Shown: one piece after another, positions 17,789 through 26,302 of the stretch
How positions within the stretch are numbered: the stretch's first letter is position 1
How the letters are laid out: each line of letters begins with the position of its first letter
Assembly: GCA_963205275.1 (NCBI GenBank)
Contig: CAUJIH010000047.1
Span: forward strand, 1 to 64,000
Reading direction: 5' to 3'
Origin: Verrucomicrobiota bacterium
GTDB lineage: Bacteria > Verrucomicrobiota > Verrucomicrobiia > Verrucomicrobiales > DEV007
Length of the DNA: 64,000 nt
Position numbers and translations under genes: made by a program
The notes under the pieces: generated by a model
Database searches by the model: none
What the model was told of the DNA's origin: nothing
Seen by the model: the letters and a program-made list of their open reading frames with translations, nothing else

Positions 17789-17820
17789 GTGGGAATCGGA
17801 TTAGTCGACTCGAATCCCAC
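17789..17820. terminator. Candidate bidirectional terminator hairpin
   Basis: Between the convergent permease and hydrolase genes, GTGGGAATCG and CGAATCCCAC form a 10-bp stem with one mismatch around a 12-nt loop. There is no long T-run on either side, so it would be a weak intrinsic terminator. Confidence 0.4.
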
Positions 17821-17826
17821 AGCTTC

Positions 17827-18948
17827 CTACGGCGCAGCTTCCTGCGGAGTCAGCCAGTGCTCAATGAAGCGATACGACTCGTGCCGCTCTCTATCAGGAA
17901 AATCGTGTTCGCTGTCGGGGTAAGTGATGCGGAGCTTCTCCGGCACACCGTAAAGTTCGTAAATCTTCCGGATTTTCGGAGCCGCTTTTTCGATCCCCCG
18001 CCAGTCGAAGTTCACGTCATGGATGGGTGAATTGGAGAAGAATGCGTCTGGAGCCAAGGCTGCGGTCAATTCGTAAAAATCAAAGGGAATCTTGTCAGGA
18101 TCGAGATCGTAGCGCTCCTGAATCAATGGAAAATACCGCTCACCCGTCCAGCCTTTTACGTCGCCCTCGTAATAGTCATGAAACGGCGTCCAGCCACAAC
18201 TCGACACCACCACTTTCACTCGTCGATCATAGAGCCCGAGAAAAATCGCATTGTGCCCGCCGAGGGAGTGCCCAATGGTCGCGATTCTCTCTGGATCGAC
18301 CTGAGGCAGAGAGAGCAGCAGATCGACGCAGCGCATGTGATTCCAGATACCCTTCATCGTACCGGATTCGTAGCGATCTGCATTGAAATCGTATCCTTCA
18401 GAATCACCGAAAGACGGATAATCGGGGGCGATCACGACATGGCCTCGCTCTGCCAGCTCCCGAGCATACGCTCGATTCTCACGTGGCCCTTGGCCGTCCA
18501 CGATTTTCTTCCCCAGCTTTCCCGTCGGCTGCAGAGCCACGATCCCGATCTTTGATTTTGGAGCATCGGGCGGCACCTGTCCGTCGGCTGCAGCAGCGGC
18601 CCTTGGCAAATAAAGATAGGCAGCCGTGCGGTCTCCCGCCTCAGACACGAAACTGATCGTCTGGCGCTCAAAATGATCAGTCACCTCGCGCTCCGTGACT
18701 CTCACATCGAGATCTGGCATATTCTCTCTCGATGGCAGTTTCCCCGCAGCCAACTCGAAGCCTTCGAGAATCGCAGCTCGCCGCTTTTCCCAGTCCGCGA
18801 CCGAACGAATCGACTGCGGATGCCCCTGCGCGTCGGGGTACCAGTCCAGCGACTGATGCGAAGCTGGCAGCTTCCCCATCTCATCGGCCCACCCACAACT
18901 CAGGGTGGACAGCAGTGCAATCAGGCTAAACAGAGTTCTCCTTGACAT
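17827..18948 (-). CDS. Secreted alpha/beta hydrolase (esterase or S9-like)
   Basis: A 373-residue exported protein with signal peptide MSRRTLFSLIALLSTLSCGW and A21. The alpha/beta-hydrolase fold is seen from VVIAPDYPSFGDSEG (about 171-185), the nucleophile elbow GHSLGG with S228, and the catalytic His H348 in DSEHDFPDRERHES. The acid is probably in the 300s (DVNFDW or PDSE). The family in PVC bacteria is often annotated as acetylxylan esterase or dienelactone hydrolase-like, acting on plant or algal polymers. It is followed upstream on the same strand by the second DUF1080 gene, 27 bp away, so the pair may be an operon for degradation of an esterified sugar. Confidence 0.87.
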   Translation of the reverse strand: MSRRTLFSLIALLSTLSCGWADEMGKLPASHQSLDWYPDAQGHPQSIRSVADWEKRRAAILEGFELAAGKLPSRENMPDLDVRVTEREVTDHFERQTISFVSEAGDRTAAYLYLPRAAAAADGQVPPDAPKSKIGIVALQPTGKLGKKIVDGQGPRENRAYARELAERGHVVIAPDYPSFGDSEGYDFNADRYESGTMKGIWNHMRCVDLLLSLPQVDPERIATIGHSLGGHNAIFLGLYDRRVKVVVSSCGWTPFHDYYEGDVKGWTGERYFPLIQERYDLDPDKIPFDFYELTAALAPDAFFSNSPIHDVNFDWRGIEKAAPKIRKIYELYGVPEKLRITYPDSEHDFPDRERHESYRFIEHWLTPQEAAP

Positions 18949-18974
18949 GGCTCGGTCGCTTTTAATTCACCCGA

Positions 18975-19688
18975 TTACTTCAGTGGGCGGAGGCGGATAT
19001 TCTTCCACTCCACTTCATAGGGTCCTGTGCCTGCCTTGATCCCGTGGACTTGCAGGCCGATGTGACCTTTCGGGTGAGACTGGAATACCTCCTCGTGCGT
19101 CAGATCCGCTACGGGGCTTCCGTTAATGAAAGTCTGGATCCTCGCTCCCTTTGCGATGACGCGAAAGTGATTCCACTCTCCATTTTTTAGGAGGGAACGC
19201 TCTACCATCGGGACTTGTTTCGGCTCAGGAGAGAGCCAGGCCAAGCCGGTAGCCTCGCCGTAGATGTACCCTGACTGTCCGGGAGAGGCCTCAATCTCTA
19301 CTTGGGGACCAAAGAAGCGACCCAAGCCATTGTTGGGAGTCACTTTCCCATTTTTGTCTGGCTTCACATCAGTCTCCGTCTTCTCTCGCGAACGAATCTG
19401 CACACCAGAGTTCAGGTGATCATTCACCTTCACGTCGAATTCTAACTCGAAGTCACCGTATTCTCGTTCACTAATCAGAAAAGAATTGGGGCTACCCTCG
19501 ACGGTTTCTCCTCGGATGACACCATCGACGACACTGTATTTCGCGGTTCCCAGAGTGGAATGCTTCCAGCCGTTGAGAGTTTTTCCGTCGAAGAGAGAAA
19601 TCCAGCCGTCCTCTTGCGCGGATGTGAAGGAAAGCAGAATACCGGAGGCGAGAAAAGCGGTCACGAGAGGGAGAATTCGGATTTTCAT
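18975..19688 (-). CDS. Secreted DUF1080 (3-keto-disaccharide hydrolase family) protein 2
   Basis: A 237-residue protein with signal peptide to about residue 24 (MKIRILPLVTAFLASGILLS). The DUF1080 fold starts with GWISLFDGKTLNGWKH and shows SEREYGDFELEFDVKVNDHL, NSGVQIRSRE, PQVEIEASPGQSGYIYGEAT and the final EVEWKNIRLRPLK. It differs from the copy at 3346-4191 by lacking its long N-terminal spacer. ATG 19688 was taken because the 13 residues before it are not signal-like. It probably acts in the periplasm on 3-keto-sugars, perhaps produced by glucoside 3-dehydrogenases. It is likely co-transcribed with the downstream esterase-like gene. Confidence 0.9.
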   Translation of the reverse strand: MKIRILPLVTAFLASGILLSFTSAQEDGWISLFDGKTLNGWKHSTLGTAKYSVVDGVIRGETVEGSPNSFLISEREYGDFELEFDVKVNDHLNSGVQIRSREKTETDVKPDKNGKVTPNNGLGRFFGPQVEIEASPGQSGYIYGEATGLAWLSPEPKQVPMVERSLLKNGEWNHFRVIAKGARIQTFINGSPVADLTHEEVFQSHPKGHIGLQVHGIKAGTGPYEVEWKNIRLRPLK

Positions 19689-19832
19689 AATGAACGGGAA
19701 TGACTGAATACTATGAGTTTCCTGCATCTCTGTCGATGACCTAATCGCGCCTCCAGTGTAAAAATTGAGGAAAAATCCAATTGTCAGTGCTCCGAGACTT
19801 GATTCCTCAGAATTTCAGGATACCGTCACCGC

Positions 19833-19902
19833 AACTCCGTGGTGTAACGGCAGCACAAGAGATTTTGATTCTCTTTGTCAAGGTTCGAATCCTTGCGGAG
19901 TT
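19833..19902 (+). tRNA. tRNA-Gln (anticodon TTG)
   Basis: The acceptor stem AACTCCG pairs perfectly with CGGAGTT. The anticodon stem AGAGA/TCTCT encloses loop TTTTGAT, giving anticodon TTG. The T-arm CAAGG-TTCGAAT-CCTTG is complete. The CCA end is not encoded. It reads toward ispD, which ends 10 bp away on the other strand. A run of six T residues follows at about 19909-19914. Confidence 0.95.
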
Positions 19903-19912
19903 GTCTCCTTTT

Positions 19913-20665
19913 TTAACCGTCGTCGCCAACGTCGCCGTCTCCGTAATCAGACCCGTCTCCGCAACCAGACGCTTCTCTCGCTCGTCTTTGGCGAATCTGC
20001 AGAACTGCTACTGCCAGTTCCAAATCCGACGGGACGGTGATTTTCAGATTCGGTTCTCTATTCTCTACCAGCTTCACTGAATGGCCAGACTCTTTGACCG
20101 CAGTGACTTCATCCGTCACCACCATTCCTCGTTCGAGCACGCTGGCATAAGCCTTGCGCAGGAGAGAAAGGGTAAATATCTGCGGAGTCTCCATCGCCCA
20201 GAGATTTTCTCGTTCCACCGCCGTCGCGACTTCGTCGTCTAGATTCGCGCGCTTCAGAGTATCCACCACTCGATGAGCGAGTGCAGCAGCTCCATGGGCG
20301 GCAGCGACCGCTGCACATCGAGAGATAGCCTCTGGCGAGACCAAAGGACGTGCCGCATCATGGACTGCCACGAGAGGACAATCGTCCGGAACACGCTCCA
20401 ACCCAGCCCATACGGAGAGATGTCGCTCCACTCCCCCCGGAACGGCTTCGATGAATTTCGAAATGCCGCTCCGAGCCACGAGTGCAGTGATTTCATCGAC
20501 GGCACCGGGTGCGACGATGACGCGAATTTCCGCGACTTCAGGGCAGGCCTCCATCGCACGCATGGAGCGAATCAATACGCTCTCGCCCAACAGATCGGCT
20601 GCCAGCTTATCGAATCCCATCCGACGGCTACTACCTGCCGCCACGATGATCGCTGAAATTCTCAT
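19913..20665 (-). CDS. ispD: 2-C-methyl-D-erythritol 4-phosphate cytidylyltransferase IspD
   Basis: IspD makes CDP-methylerythritol from MEP and CTP, the third step of the non-mevalonate isoprenoid pathway, in the cytoplasm. The 250-residue protein begins MRISAIIVAAGSSRRMGFDK with the CTP-binding Gly-rich loop and Lys, and contains VAVHDAARPLV, TLKR, and the C-terminal TDEVTAVKESGHSVKLVEN and NLKITVPSDLELA motifs. The normal family length is about 230. The last 16 residues (from about 235, Cys/Gly/Asp/Tyr-rich) are an unusual tail that runs up to the tRNA-Gln 3' end. ATG 20665 was preferred to TTG at 20692. Confidence 0.96.
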   Translation of the reverse strand: MRISAIIVAAGSSRRMGFDKLAADLLGESVLIRSMRAMEACPEVAEIRVIVAPGAVDEITALVARSGISKFIEAVPGGVERHLSVWAGLERVPDDCPLVAVHDAARPLVSPEAISRCAAVAAAHGAAALAHRVVDTLKRANLDDEVATAVERENLWAMETPQIFTLSLLRKAYASVLERGMVVTDEVTAVKESGHSVKLVENREPNLKITVPSDLELAVAVLQIRQRRAREASGCGDGSDYGDGDVGDDG

Positions 20666-20704
20666 GCGAGCAGATTTCGTCAGGTCTCGCAAAAGACGAC
20701 TCGC

Positions 20705-21160
20705 TCACTGGAGCCGCGCCATCACCGCCTGAGAGAGTTGTTTCCCGTCGGCTCGGCCAGCAGCTCGCTCCTGCACTAGTTTCATCACAGCGCCCATGTC
20801 TTTGCGCGAAGTGGCCCCGATTTCGCTGATCGCGGTATCGATGATTGCAGCCAATTCTGACTCACTCAGAGCCGCAGGAAGGTAGCCCTGAAGAATCTCG
20901 ATTTCCGCAGATTCCTGAGCCGCCAGTTCCGCACGTCCGCCGCTGGTGTATTGTTCCACTGAGTCTTGGCGTTTCTTCACCTCCCTGCGTACGACAGAAA
21001 CGATTTCTGGGTCCGTCAGTTCAGCTCCCGCGCCTCCCTTTTCAATGGCAGCGTTCTTAACCGATGCCTTGAGCATGCGAATCACATTGAGCGCGAGCGT
21101 GTTTCTTTCACGCATCGCCGTCTTCATGTCCTCGTTAATTTGTTGGGAGAGTTCACTCAT
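20705..21160 (-). CDS. GatB/YqeY domain-containing protein
   Basis: A 151-residue cytoplasmic protein of the YqeY family, which shares the helical tail domain of GatB, the tRNA amidotransferase subunit. Motifs: NEDMKTAMRERNTLALNVIR near the N-terminus, VKKRQDSVEQYTSGGRAELA in the middle, EIEILQGYLP, and near the end MGAVMKLVQERAAGRADGKQ. The stand-alone protein is often found near dnaG and rpoD or with tRNA-related genes; no catalytic residues are known. It lies 39 bp upstream of ispD on the same strand and probably shares its transcript. Confidence 0.93.
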   Translation of the reverse strand: MSELSQQINEDMKTAMRERNTLALNVIRMLKASVKNAAIEKGGAGAELTDPEIVSVVRREVKKRQDSVEQYTSGGRAELAAQESAEIEILQGYLPAALSESELAAIIDTAISEIGATSRKDMGAVMKLVQERAAGRADGKQLSQAVMARLQ

Positions 21161-21186
21161 GCGCTTACATTAATCTCGATAAAACG

Positions 21187-21738
21187 ATGCGCGATGCAAA
21201 AAATAGTAACCCTAGTCCGTCAAATCCTCTCATTCGCCCCGCTAGGCGAAGCTGGAGCGGAGTTCTGTGGAAAATCGGACTGGGACTCGCTCTCATCGTA
21301 GCCGGAGGTCTCGCGATGCGGTATCTCTGGGAGACATACCGCCGCGCCGCCGCGATGGATGCTTGGGTCGAAGTCCCGTGTCACATCGAAACCGGCTTCA
21401 TCGATCCCGTGGGGCGAGATCAATACGGCCAGGTGAAATACGCGATCCATCTGACCTATCGCTATCAGTGGGAGGGAAAAGAACGAAAAGGAAATCGTTT
21501 GCGACGTCTCTCCAGTGAGAGCACCGACGCGCAGAAACTTCTGAAGCAGCTCAACACCCGAACGGCGGGCACAGATACTGTCTGTTATGTCAATCCCGAA
21601 GCTCCCGATCAAGCAGTGTTGCAAAAGGATACCAAAGCCGCTCTCTACTCCCTCTGGCTGCCGGGACTGATCATGATCGGAGGCTGTGGAATTCTTGGAT
21701 CAGCCATCGTTTCGGCTTTTCGGAGGCCTTCGAGATGA
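21187..21738 (+). CDS. DUF3592-like membrane protein
   Basis: A 183-residue protein with two transmembrane segments, about 28-47 (WKIGLGLALIVAGGLAMRYL) and 155-175 (WLPGLIMIGGCGILGSAIVS). Between them is a soluble domain with WVEVPCHIETGF and VCYVNPEAPDQAVL, typical of DUF3592 proteins, whose function is unknown. The topology puts the soluble domain probably in the periplasm. It is divergent from the YqeY gene with 26 bp between starts. The next gene is a shorter DUF3592 protein 105 bp away, with its own promoter candidate. Confidence 0.72.
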   Translation: MRDAKNSNPSPSNPLIRPARRSWSGVLWKIGLGLALIVAGGLAMRYLWETYRRAAAMDAWVEVPCHIETGFIDPVGRDQYGQVKYAIHLTYRYQWEGKERKGNRLRRLSSESTDAQKLLKQLNTRTAGTDTVCYVNPEAPDQAVLQKDTKAALYSLWLPGLIMIGGCGILGSAIVSAFRRPSR

Positions 21739-21774
21739 GGAGAGATCTTTTTTCGAAAATCTGTAAATATAGAA

Positions 21775-21804
21775 TTGCTTCGACGTCGTCGAATCTGATA
21801 TAAT
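21775..21804 (+). promoter_or_regulatory. Candidate sigma70-type promoter
   Basis: TTGCTT at 21775-21780 and a perfect TATAAT at 21799-21804 are separated by 18 bp. They lie about 40 bp upstream of the second DUF3592 gene, which suggests that it is transcribed on its own. Confidence 0.5.
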
Positions 21805-21843
21805 CACCCACCGAGCAATTCACCTATTCCTTGCTCGTCACTT

Positions 21844-22302
21844 ATGAATCGTCGATCTAACTCTCCGATTATTCTCGGAATTGTGCTGCTGGCCATTGGT
21901 GGACTCTTTTTTTACACGGGGATTTCCGAGAAGATGCGACTGGCAAGACTCGAATCAGAAGGGGTTTCCACCCCGGGGAAGATCGTCGAGGCACATGTTC
22001 GAAGCGGCCAAAAGGGCCGAAAGACCTACTACCTTTCGGTGGATTGGGACGCAGGCACCGAAAGGAAGAACGGAGATTCATTCAGCGTGACTCGCCTCTT
22101 TTATAATAGCCGAATCGGAAACGGAGGTAGCATTTCCGATTCCTCTGTGACAGTTCGATACGTTCCGAGCGATCCAGATTCAGCGATCATCGTCGGCGGT
22201 AGACCTGAAATGGAGGGAATAAGATGGGTCGGACTCATCCTGATGATCATCGGCGGGCTGATTATTACTGTAAGAATCCTGCGTCGTATCGTGGGCAGGT
22301 GA
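21844..22302 (+). CDS. DUF3592 membrane protein
   Basis: A 152-residue protein with transmembrane helices at about 9-26 (ILGIVLLAIGGLFFYTGI) and 128-147 (WVGLILMIIGGLIITVRILR). The soluble middle has TPGKIVEAHVR, YYLSVDWDA and SVTVRYVPSDPDSAIIVGG, which is the DUF3592 pattern. It is probably a small beta-domain between two membrane anchors; the function is unknown. It looks like a diverged duplicate of the preceding gene. The 270 bp after it (22303-22572) hold no convincing gene. Confidence 0.8.
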   Translation: MNRRSNSPIILGIVLLAIGGLFFYTGISEKMRLARLESEGVSTPGKIVEAHVRSGQKGRKTYYLSVDWDAGTERKNGDSFSVTRLFYNSRIGNGGSISDSSVTVRYVPSDPDSAIIVGGRPEMEGIRWVGLILMIIGGLIITVRILRRIVGR

Positions 22303-22572
22303 GAGGGGCAAAGCCGCCCAGCCGATGCTACGCTTCGCCGCATTATGCGACGTAAGGATTCACTTCATTCTGGCCGCAGCCCCTGCCCTTACACCCGCTC
22401 CGATAACGCACTGATCGCCAAATCTCTACCCAAATTCAAGCCAAACATACGGTGCCTGATCGGCCGCCTCTTCTTCGGTGAAACACTCTGGAAGCAGGCC
22501 GCTGCCACCCCGGAGCAGTCCTGCTATGGAACGTGAAGAAAAACACCGCGTCGTGACACCGATAGCGGTGAG

Positions 22573-23799
22573 TCATCCTTCTTGTTCCCCTCTTTTCACC
22601 GGTTCGCGGAAGAAAATCGCAAAGAAGATCAGAACTGCAACGGCCCCCCAAGCCGGGGCCTGCCAGATAGCAGCCCAGTCGTGTGTGATTCCGTCACTGG
22701 TCGGAGTCTCTAGCGTATAATGATGCTGTACCTGTCCCGCAAGGAAGCTGCCCGCAAAACTCCCGACTCCCCAGAGAATGAAGGCGATGAATCCCTGTGC
22801 CGCGCCACGCATCCGAGGCCCGGCTTCATCATCGACATAGAGTTGACCAGCGATGAAGAGGAAGTCATAGCAGGCACCGTGCAGCAGGATGGCGAGGAAA
22901 ATCAGCCCGATCGCCCATTCTCCACCAGTAGCGCTAACGGACAGCGAGAAATAACGGGCGATCCAGCAAGCGATTCCGAGAAGGATCGTTCGCTTATACC
23001 CGAGACGACGGAGGAAGAACGGCAGGAGCAAGAAGAACACGACATCGGACACCTGAGCGAGTGAGGTTTTCACCAGCATATTCTCCCAGCGGAGTTCGGT
23101 GAGATATTGCCCCAAATTGACGAAGTAGAAATACAGCGGAATGCAGATCAAGAACATGCAAAGAATAAAGACCGCGAAGGATCGTTTCTTCAGCAAGGCC
23201 AGTGCATCGAGCCCCAGGACCTCTCCCAGACGTACATCAGCCCCTGCCTTGGTGGGCGGAGTGTGGGGCAGGATGAGGCAATACAGGCCGAAGAATATCG
23301 ATGCAGATCCTGCGAGATAAAACTGTGTGGGGGAGGTGGCTCCGCCCATCGCATTCACGGCCACGAGTCCGAAAATCCAACCGACAGAAGAAAACAGTTT
23401 CACCCGTGGAAAATCAGTTTTCGCATTCGCCAGATGGGACAGGGACAGGGAATTCCCCAGAGCCAAGGTAGGAACGTAGAGGGCGCAGTAGGCGATCAGC
23501 AGAGAATAGAACGTCCCAAAACTCTGACAATGAGGCAGGAGAAAGAGAAGCACGCCGCCGAGTATTCCGAGGACCGAAAGGAGCTTCTCCGAGGCAAAAA
23601 ATCGGTCTGCGATCAGTCCGACGAGAAAAGGTGACACCATTGCACCAATGGCGAAAGCCCCGTAGGCTAAACCGATCTGTTGCCCGTCAAAGTGCAGAGC
23701 GCTCTCTAGATACGCCCCCATGCTGACATACCAGCATCCCCAAATGAAGTATTGGAGAAACATGAAACCTGAGAGCTTGATTCGAAGTGACTGCTGCAT
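22573..23799 (-). CDS. MFS transporter, nucleoside:H+ symporter type
   Basis: A 408-residue inner-membrane protein with 12 hydrophobic segments. It fits the nucleoside:H+ symporter family (NupG/XapB): LQYFIWGCWYVSMGAYLESA at about 15-34, SPFLVGLIADRFFASEKLLS, PTLALGNSLSLSHLANAKTD and FPRVKLFSSVGWIFGL. The family usually has about 420 residues. The substrate is likely a nucleoside, but PVC paralogs may carry other sugars. The gene is divergent from the secreted protein at 23973, with 173 bp between them that probably contain both promoters. Confidence 0.88.
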   Translation of the reverse strand: MQQSLRIKLSGFMFLQYFIWGCWYVSMGAYLESALHFDGQQIGLAYGAFAIGAMVSPFLVGLIADRFFASEKLLSVLGILGGVLLFLLPHCQSFGTFYSLLIAYCALYVPTLALGNSLSLSHLANAKTDFPRVKLFSSVGWIFGLVAVNAMGGATSPTQFYLAGSASIFFGLYCLILPHTPPTKAGADVRLGEVLGLDALALLKKRSFAVFILCMFLICIPLYFYFVNLGQYLTELRWENMLVKTSLAQVSDVVFFLLLPFFLRRLGYKRTILLGIACWIARYFSLSVSATGGEWAIGLIFLAILLHGACYDFLFIAGQLYVDDEAGPRMRGAAQGFIAFILWGVGSFAGSFLAGQVQHHYTLETPTSDGITHDWAAIWQAPAWGAVAVLIFFAIFFREPVKRGEQEG

Positions 23800-23972
23800 G
23801 GGAAGACGATGAGAATCGCGATGCGCTGATTCGACTGGATTTGCTCGAAAGAGTCAAGAATTTGATGAGAGCATCCAAGAACTTAAACGCGGGAATGCTG
23901 CGACAAAGTTCTCGGCACAAAAATCGCTTCACCTCTCGTCCGCCTCATTCTATCCTGCGAATCTTCCACCTG

Positions 23973-25130
23973 ATGAAACGACTACTGCTTTCCGTACTTT
24001 TTTCTTCTGCCTGCCTCCTGTCGCCTGTCACTGGGATTACCGAAGGCCTATCGCCGAGTCAGTTACCGAACGAAATCCCCACCGGACCACAGGGAAAATT
24101 CCACGTTCAGGGGATCGCAGTGGATCAGCTTCGCGGATTTATCTATTTCTCCTTCACGAATGAACTGATCAAAACCGATCTGAAGGGCCATCTTATCGGT
24201 AGTGTGACGGGACTGGTGGGACATCTGGGAGATCTCACCTATGATCCCCTAACCGATCGCGTTTTCGGCTCGCTCGAATACAAAGACGACAGAATCGGCA
24301 CCTCGATCCGCAAGAAACTCGATGTCGCGGAGAGCGGAGTGAATGCCTTCTATGTAGCGATCTTCGACGGAGCCAAAATCATGCGCCCTCACATCGATGC
24401 CTCTGCGACGGATGTCGTGAAAGCTGTCTATCTGAAAGAAGTGGCTGAGGACTACCAAGCCTCAGTCAAGGTCGGAGCTGAGACGGTTCCCCATCGCTAT
24501 GCTTGCTCCGGCATCGATGGAATCACATTAGGGCCGGGAATCGGCTCATCGGATGGCGGTCCGTTTCTCTACATCGCCTACGGAATCTACGGTGATGTCA
24601 GCCGTGACGATAACGATCACCAAGTCATCCTGCAATACGACATCCGCGACTGGGCATCGTATGCCCGCCCCCTGAGTCAAGACGCCCTACACACGGTGGG
24701 ACCGGAAAAGCCAGCTTCGAAATACTTTCTCTACACGGGGAATACTTCATACGGTATTCAGAATCTCGAATACGATCGGGCCTCGGGAAACTTCTTTGCA
24801 GCCGTTTATCCGGGAAAAAAGCTGAACTTCCCCCATCACTCGCTCTTCGTGATCGACGGAAGGAAAGCGCCGCATTCAACGATGATTCAGTCCGACGGTC
24901 GAGAGATCGAGGTGCAGGCGCTCAGCCTCTTGGACGCAGGTGAAAAAGATGAGAAATCGGGCACTCGTGGATGGAATTTCAAATACGGCGCAACGGGACT
25001 GACACCACTCGGTGACGGCTACTTCTATTTGGCGAGAAAAGAAAAAATCGCGGATCAGTCTTCCTCCACTGCGGTGAAGTATCGCTGGATCGGCGAAGGA
25101 GAAACGGCCTTTGAAGAGGTGGCAAAGTGA
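23973..25130 (+). CDS. Secreted propeller-like protein of unknown function
   Basis: A 385-residue protein. Although the frame opens at 23787, the ATG at 23973 starts a proper signal peptide (MKRLLLSVLFSSACLLSPVT). The mature protein begins GKFHVQGIAVDQLRGFIYFS and has repeated blade-like segments: LIGSVTGLVGHLGDLTYDPL, DRVFGSLEYKDDR, DGITLGPGIG, YGIQNLEYDRASGNFFAAVY. It resembles uncharacterised periplasmic proteins of Bacteroidetes and PVC bacteria; a six- or seven-bladed propeller is likely. No catalytic residues can be named. It is convergent with the asparaginase-like gene, 44 bp away. Confidence 0.7.
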   Translation: MKRLLLSVLFSSACLLSPVTGITEGLSPSQLPNEIPTGPQGKFHVQGIAVDQLRGFIYFSFTNELIKTDLKGHLIGSVTGLVGHLGDLTYDPLTDRVFGSLEYKDDRIGTSIRKKLDVAESGVNAFYVAIFDGAKIMRPHIDASATDVVKAVYLKEVAEDYQASVKVGAETVPHRYACSGIDGITLGPGIGSSDGGPFLYIAYGIYGDVSRDDNDHQVILQYDIRDWASYARPLSQDALHTVGPEKPASKYFLYTGNTSYGIQNLEYDRASGNFFAAVYPGKKLNFPHHSLFVIDGRKAPHSTMIQSDGREIEVQALSLLDAGEKDEKSGTRGWNFKYGATGLTPLGDGYFYLARKEKIADQSSSTAVKYRWIGEGETAFEEVAK

Positions 25131-25174
25131 ACCCACTGGGCGGAATCCCATGCTCCCGAGGAGCAGGAGCAGAA

Positions 25175-26230
25175 TTACTTCTTAGCCGGATACTGTCCCA
25201 CCTCGATCTGCCCGGCAGGATCGATCCATCCGTAGTTCATCGCCTTCGTGTTATGGGGCATGACGATCACTCCGGCGCGATCCATCGCGATCACACCACC
25301 GGTTCCGCCCATGTGAGTCAGTTTTTCGTAGATTCGACTGTTCGCAGCTTCGATTACGGAAGACCCCTTGTAGCGCATCATGGCGGTGATGTCGTACGCA
25401 ATCGCACCGCGGATGAAATATTCGCCCGTCCCCGTGGCCGAGACGGCACAAGTTTCGTTGTCCGCGTAAGTACCAGCTCCGATGATAGGAGAATCGCCAA
25501 CGCGCCCCCAGGCTTTATACATCAATCCGCCCGTCGAAGTTCCAGCAGCGAGATTCCCATCCTGATCCAGAGCAACCGCTCCGACAGTTCCGAAATTGGC
25601 ATTGGGAAATTGCTTCACCAGCTGATCTCGATTGACCTGTTTTGATTTTTCACCATCCTTCATCTTTCGATCTCGGATGGCTTTCCACGCAGCGCGTTGT
25701 TTCTCTGTGATGAAGTATTCATTCTCGACCATCTCGACCTTTTGCTCTTTCCCGAACGCCTCTGCACCGTCACCGATCAGGAGTACATGAGGGGACTTTT
25801 CGAGGACGAGACGAGCCAGTGCGATGGGATTTTTGACGTGCTTAACCGAGGCGACAGCTCCCGCATTCAGCGTCTGGCCATCCATGATCGACGAGTCGAG
25901 CTCTGCCGTGCCTTCATTGGTCAAGACAGCACCCTTTCCGGCGTTGAATAGCGGCGAATCCTCCATCACACGAATCGCCGCGACGACTGCATCGAGACTC
26001 GATCCTCCGGTGGTAAGGATTTGGTGCCCGGCGTGCAGAGCTTCTGTCAGCACAGCCTTCTTTCGTGCCAGAACTTCGGGATCAGAGCTGGGATTCGAGT
26101 CAGCACCTCCATGAATCGCGATGGCACATGGTCTGTCCTGCGCCGCGGATTCGACGATGAAAGAAGCGGAACAGAGAGCACTCAGTAGAAGGCCGGACAA
26201 TAAGGAGCGGAAGTGAAGAGTGTGTCGCAT
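25175..26230 (-). CDS. Secreted isoaspartyl peptidase / L-asparaginase (Ntn hydrolase)
   Basis: A 351-residue type 2 asparaginase that hydrolyses isoaspartyl dipeptides and asparagine. The precursor autocleaves before T215 in ANFGTVGAVA, which then becomes the N-terminal nucleophile. Other family motifs: AIAIHGGAD at 36-44, NAGKGAVLTNEG at 96-107, ELDSSIMDG and, in the beta subunit, GDSPIIGAGTYAD and SATGTGEYFIRG. It carries a signal peptide ending near ESAAQ (31), so it acts outside the cytoplasm, unlike the E. coli cytoplasmic IaaA. It is convergent with the unknown secreted protein. Confidence 0.95.
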   Translation of the reverse strand: MRHTLHFRSLLSGLLLSALCSASFIVESAAQDRPCAIAIHGGADSNPSSDPEVLARKKAVLTEALHAGHQILTTGGSSLDAVVAAIRVMEDSPLFNAGKGAVLTNEGTAELDSSIMDGQTLNAGAVASVKHVKNPIALARLVLEKSPHVLLIGDGAEAFGKEQKVEMVENEYFITEKQRAAWKAIRDRKMKDGEKSKQVNRDQLVKQFPNANFGTVGAVALDQDGNLAAGTSTGGLMYKAWGRVGDSPIIGAGTYADNETCAVSATGTGEYFIRGAIAYDITAMMRYKGSSVIEAANSRIYEKLTHMGGTGGVIAMDRAGVIVMPHNTKAMNYGWIDPAGQIEVGQYPAKK

Positions 26231-26302
26231 CGGATGGGGAAAAAGGAGAACGGAAGAGAACGGAAGAGTGAGAGTGAATCGAGAGCATCACTCACAATCA
26301 AT

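Noticed and set aside
22303-22572. Short open frame (22345-22536) between DUF3592 and MFS genes
   Set aside because: No ribosome-binding site, signal or motif; composition not gene-like.
25131-25174. Terminator between convergent genes
   Set aside because: Only a 6-bp stem (TGCTCC/GGAGCA) with no T-run; too weak to call.
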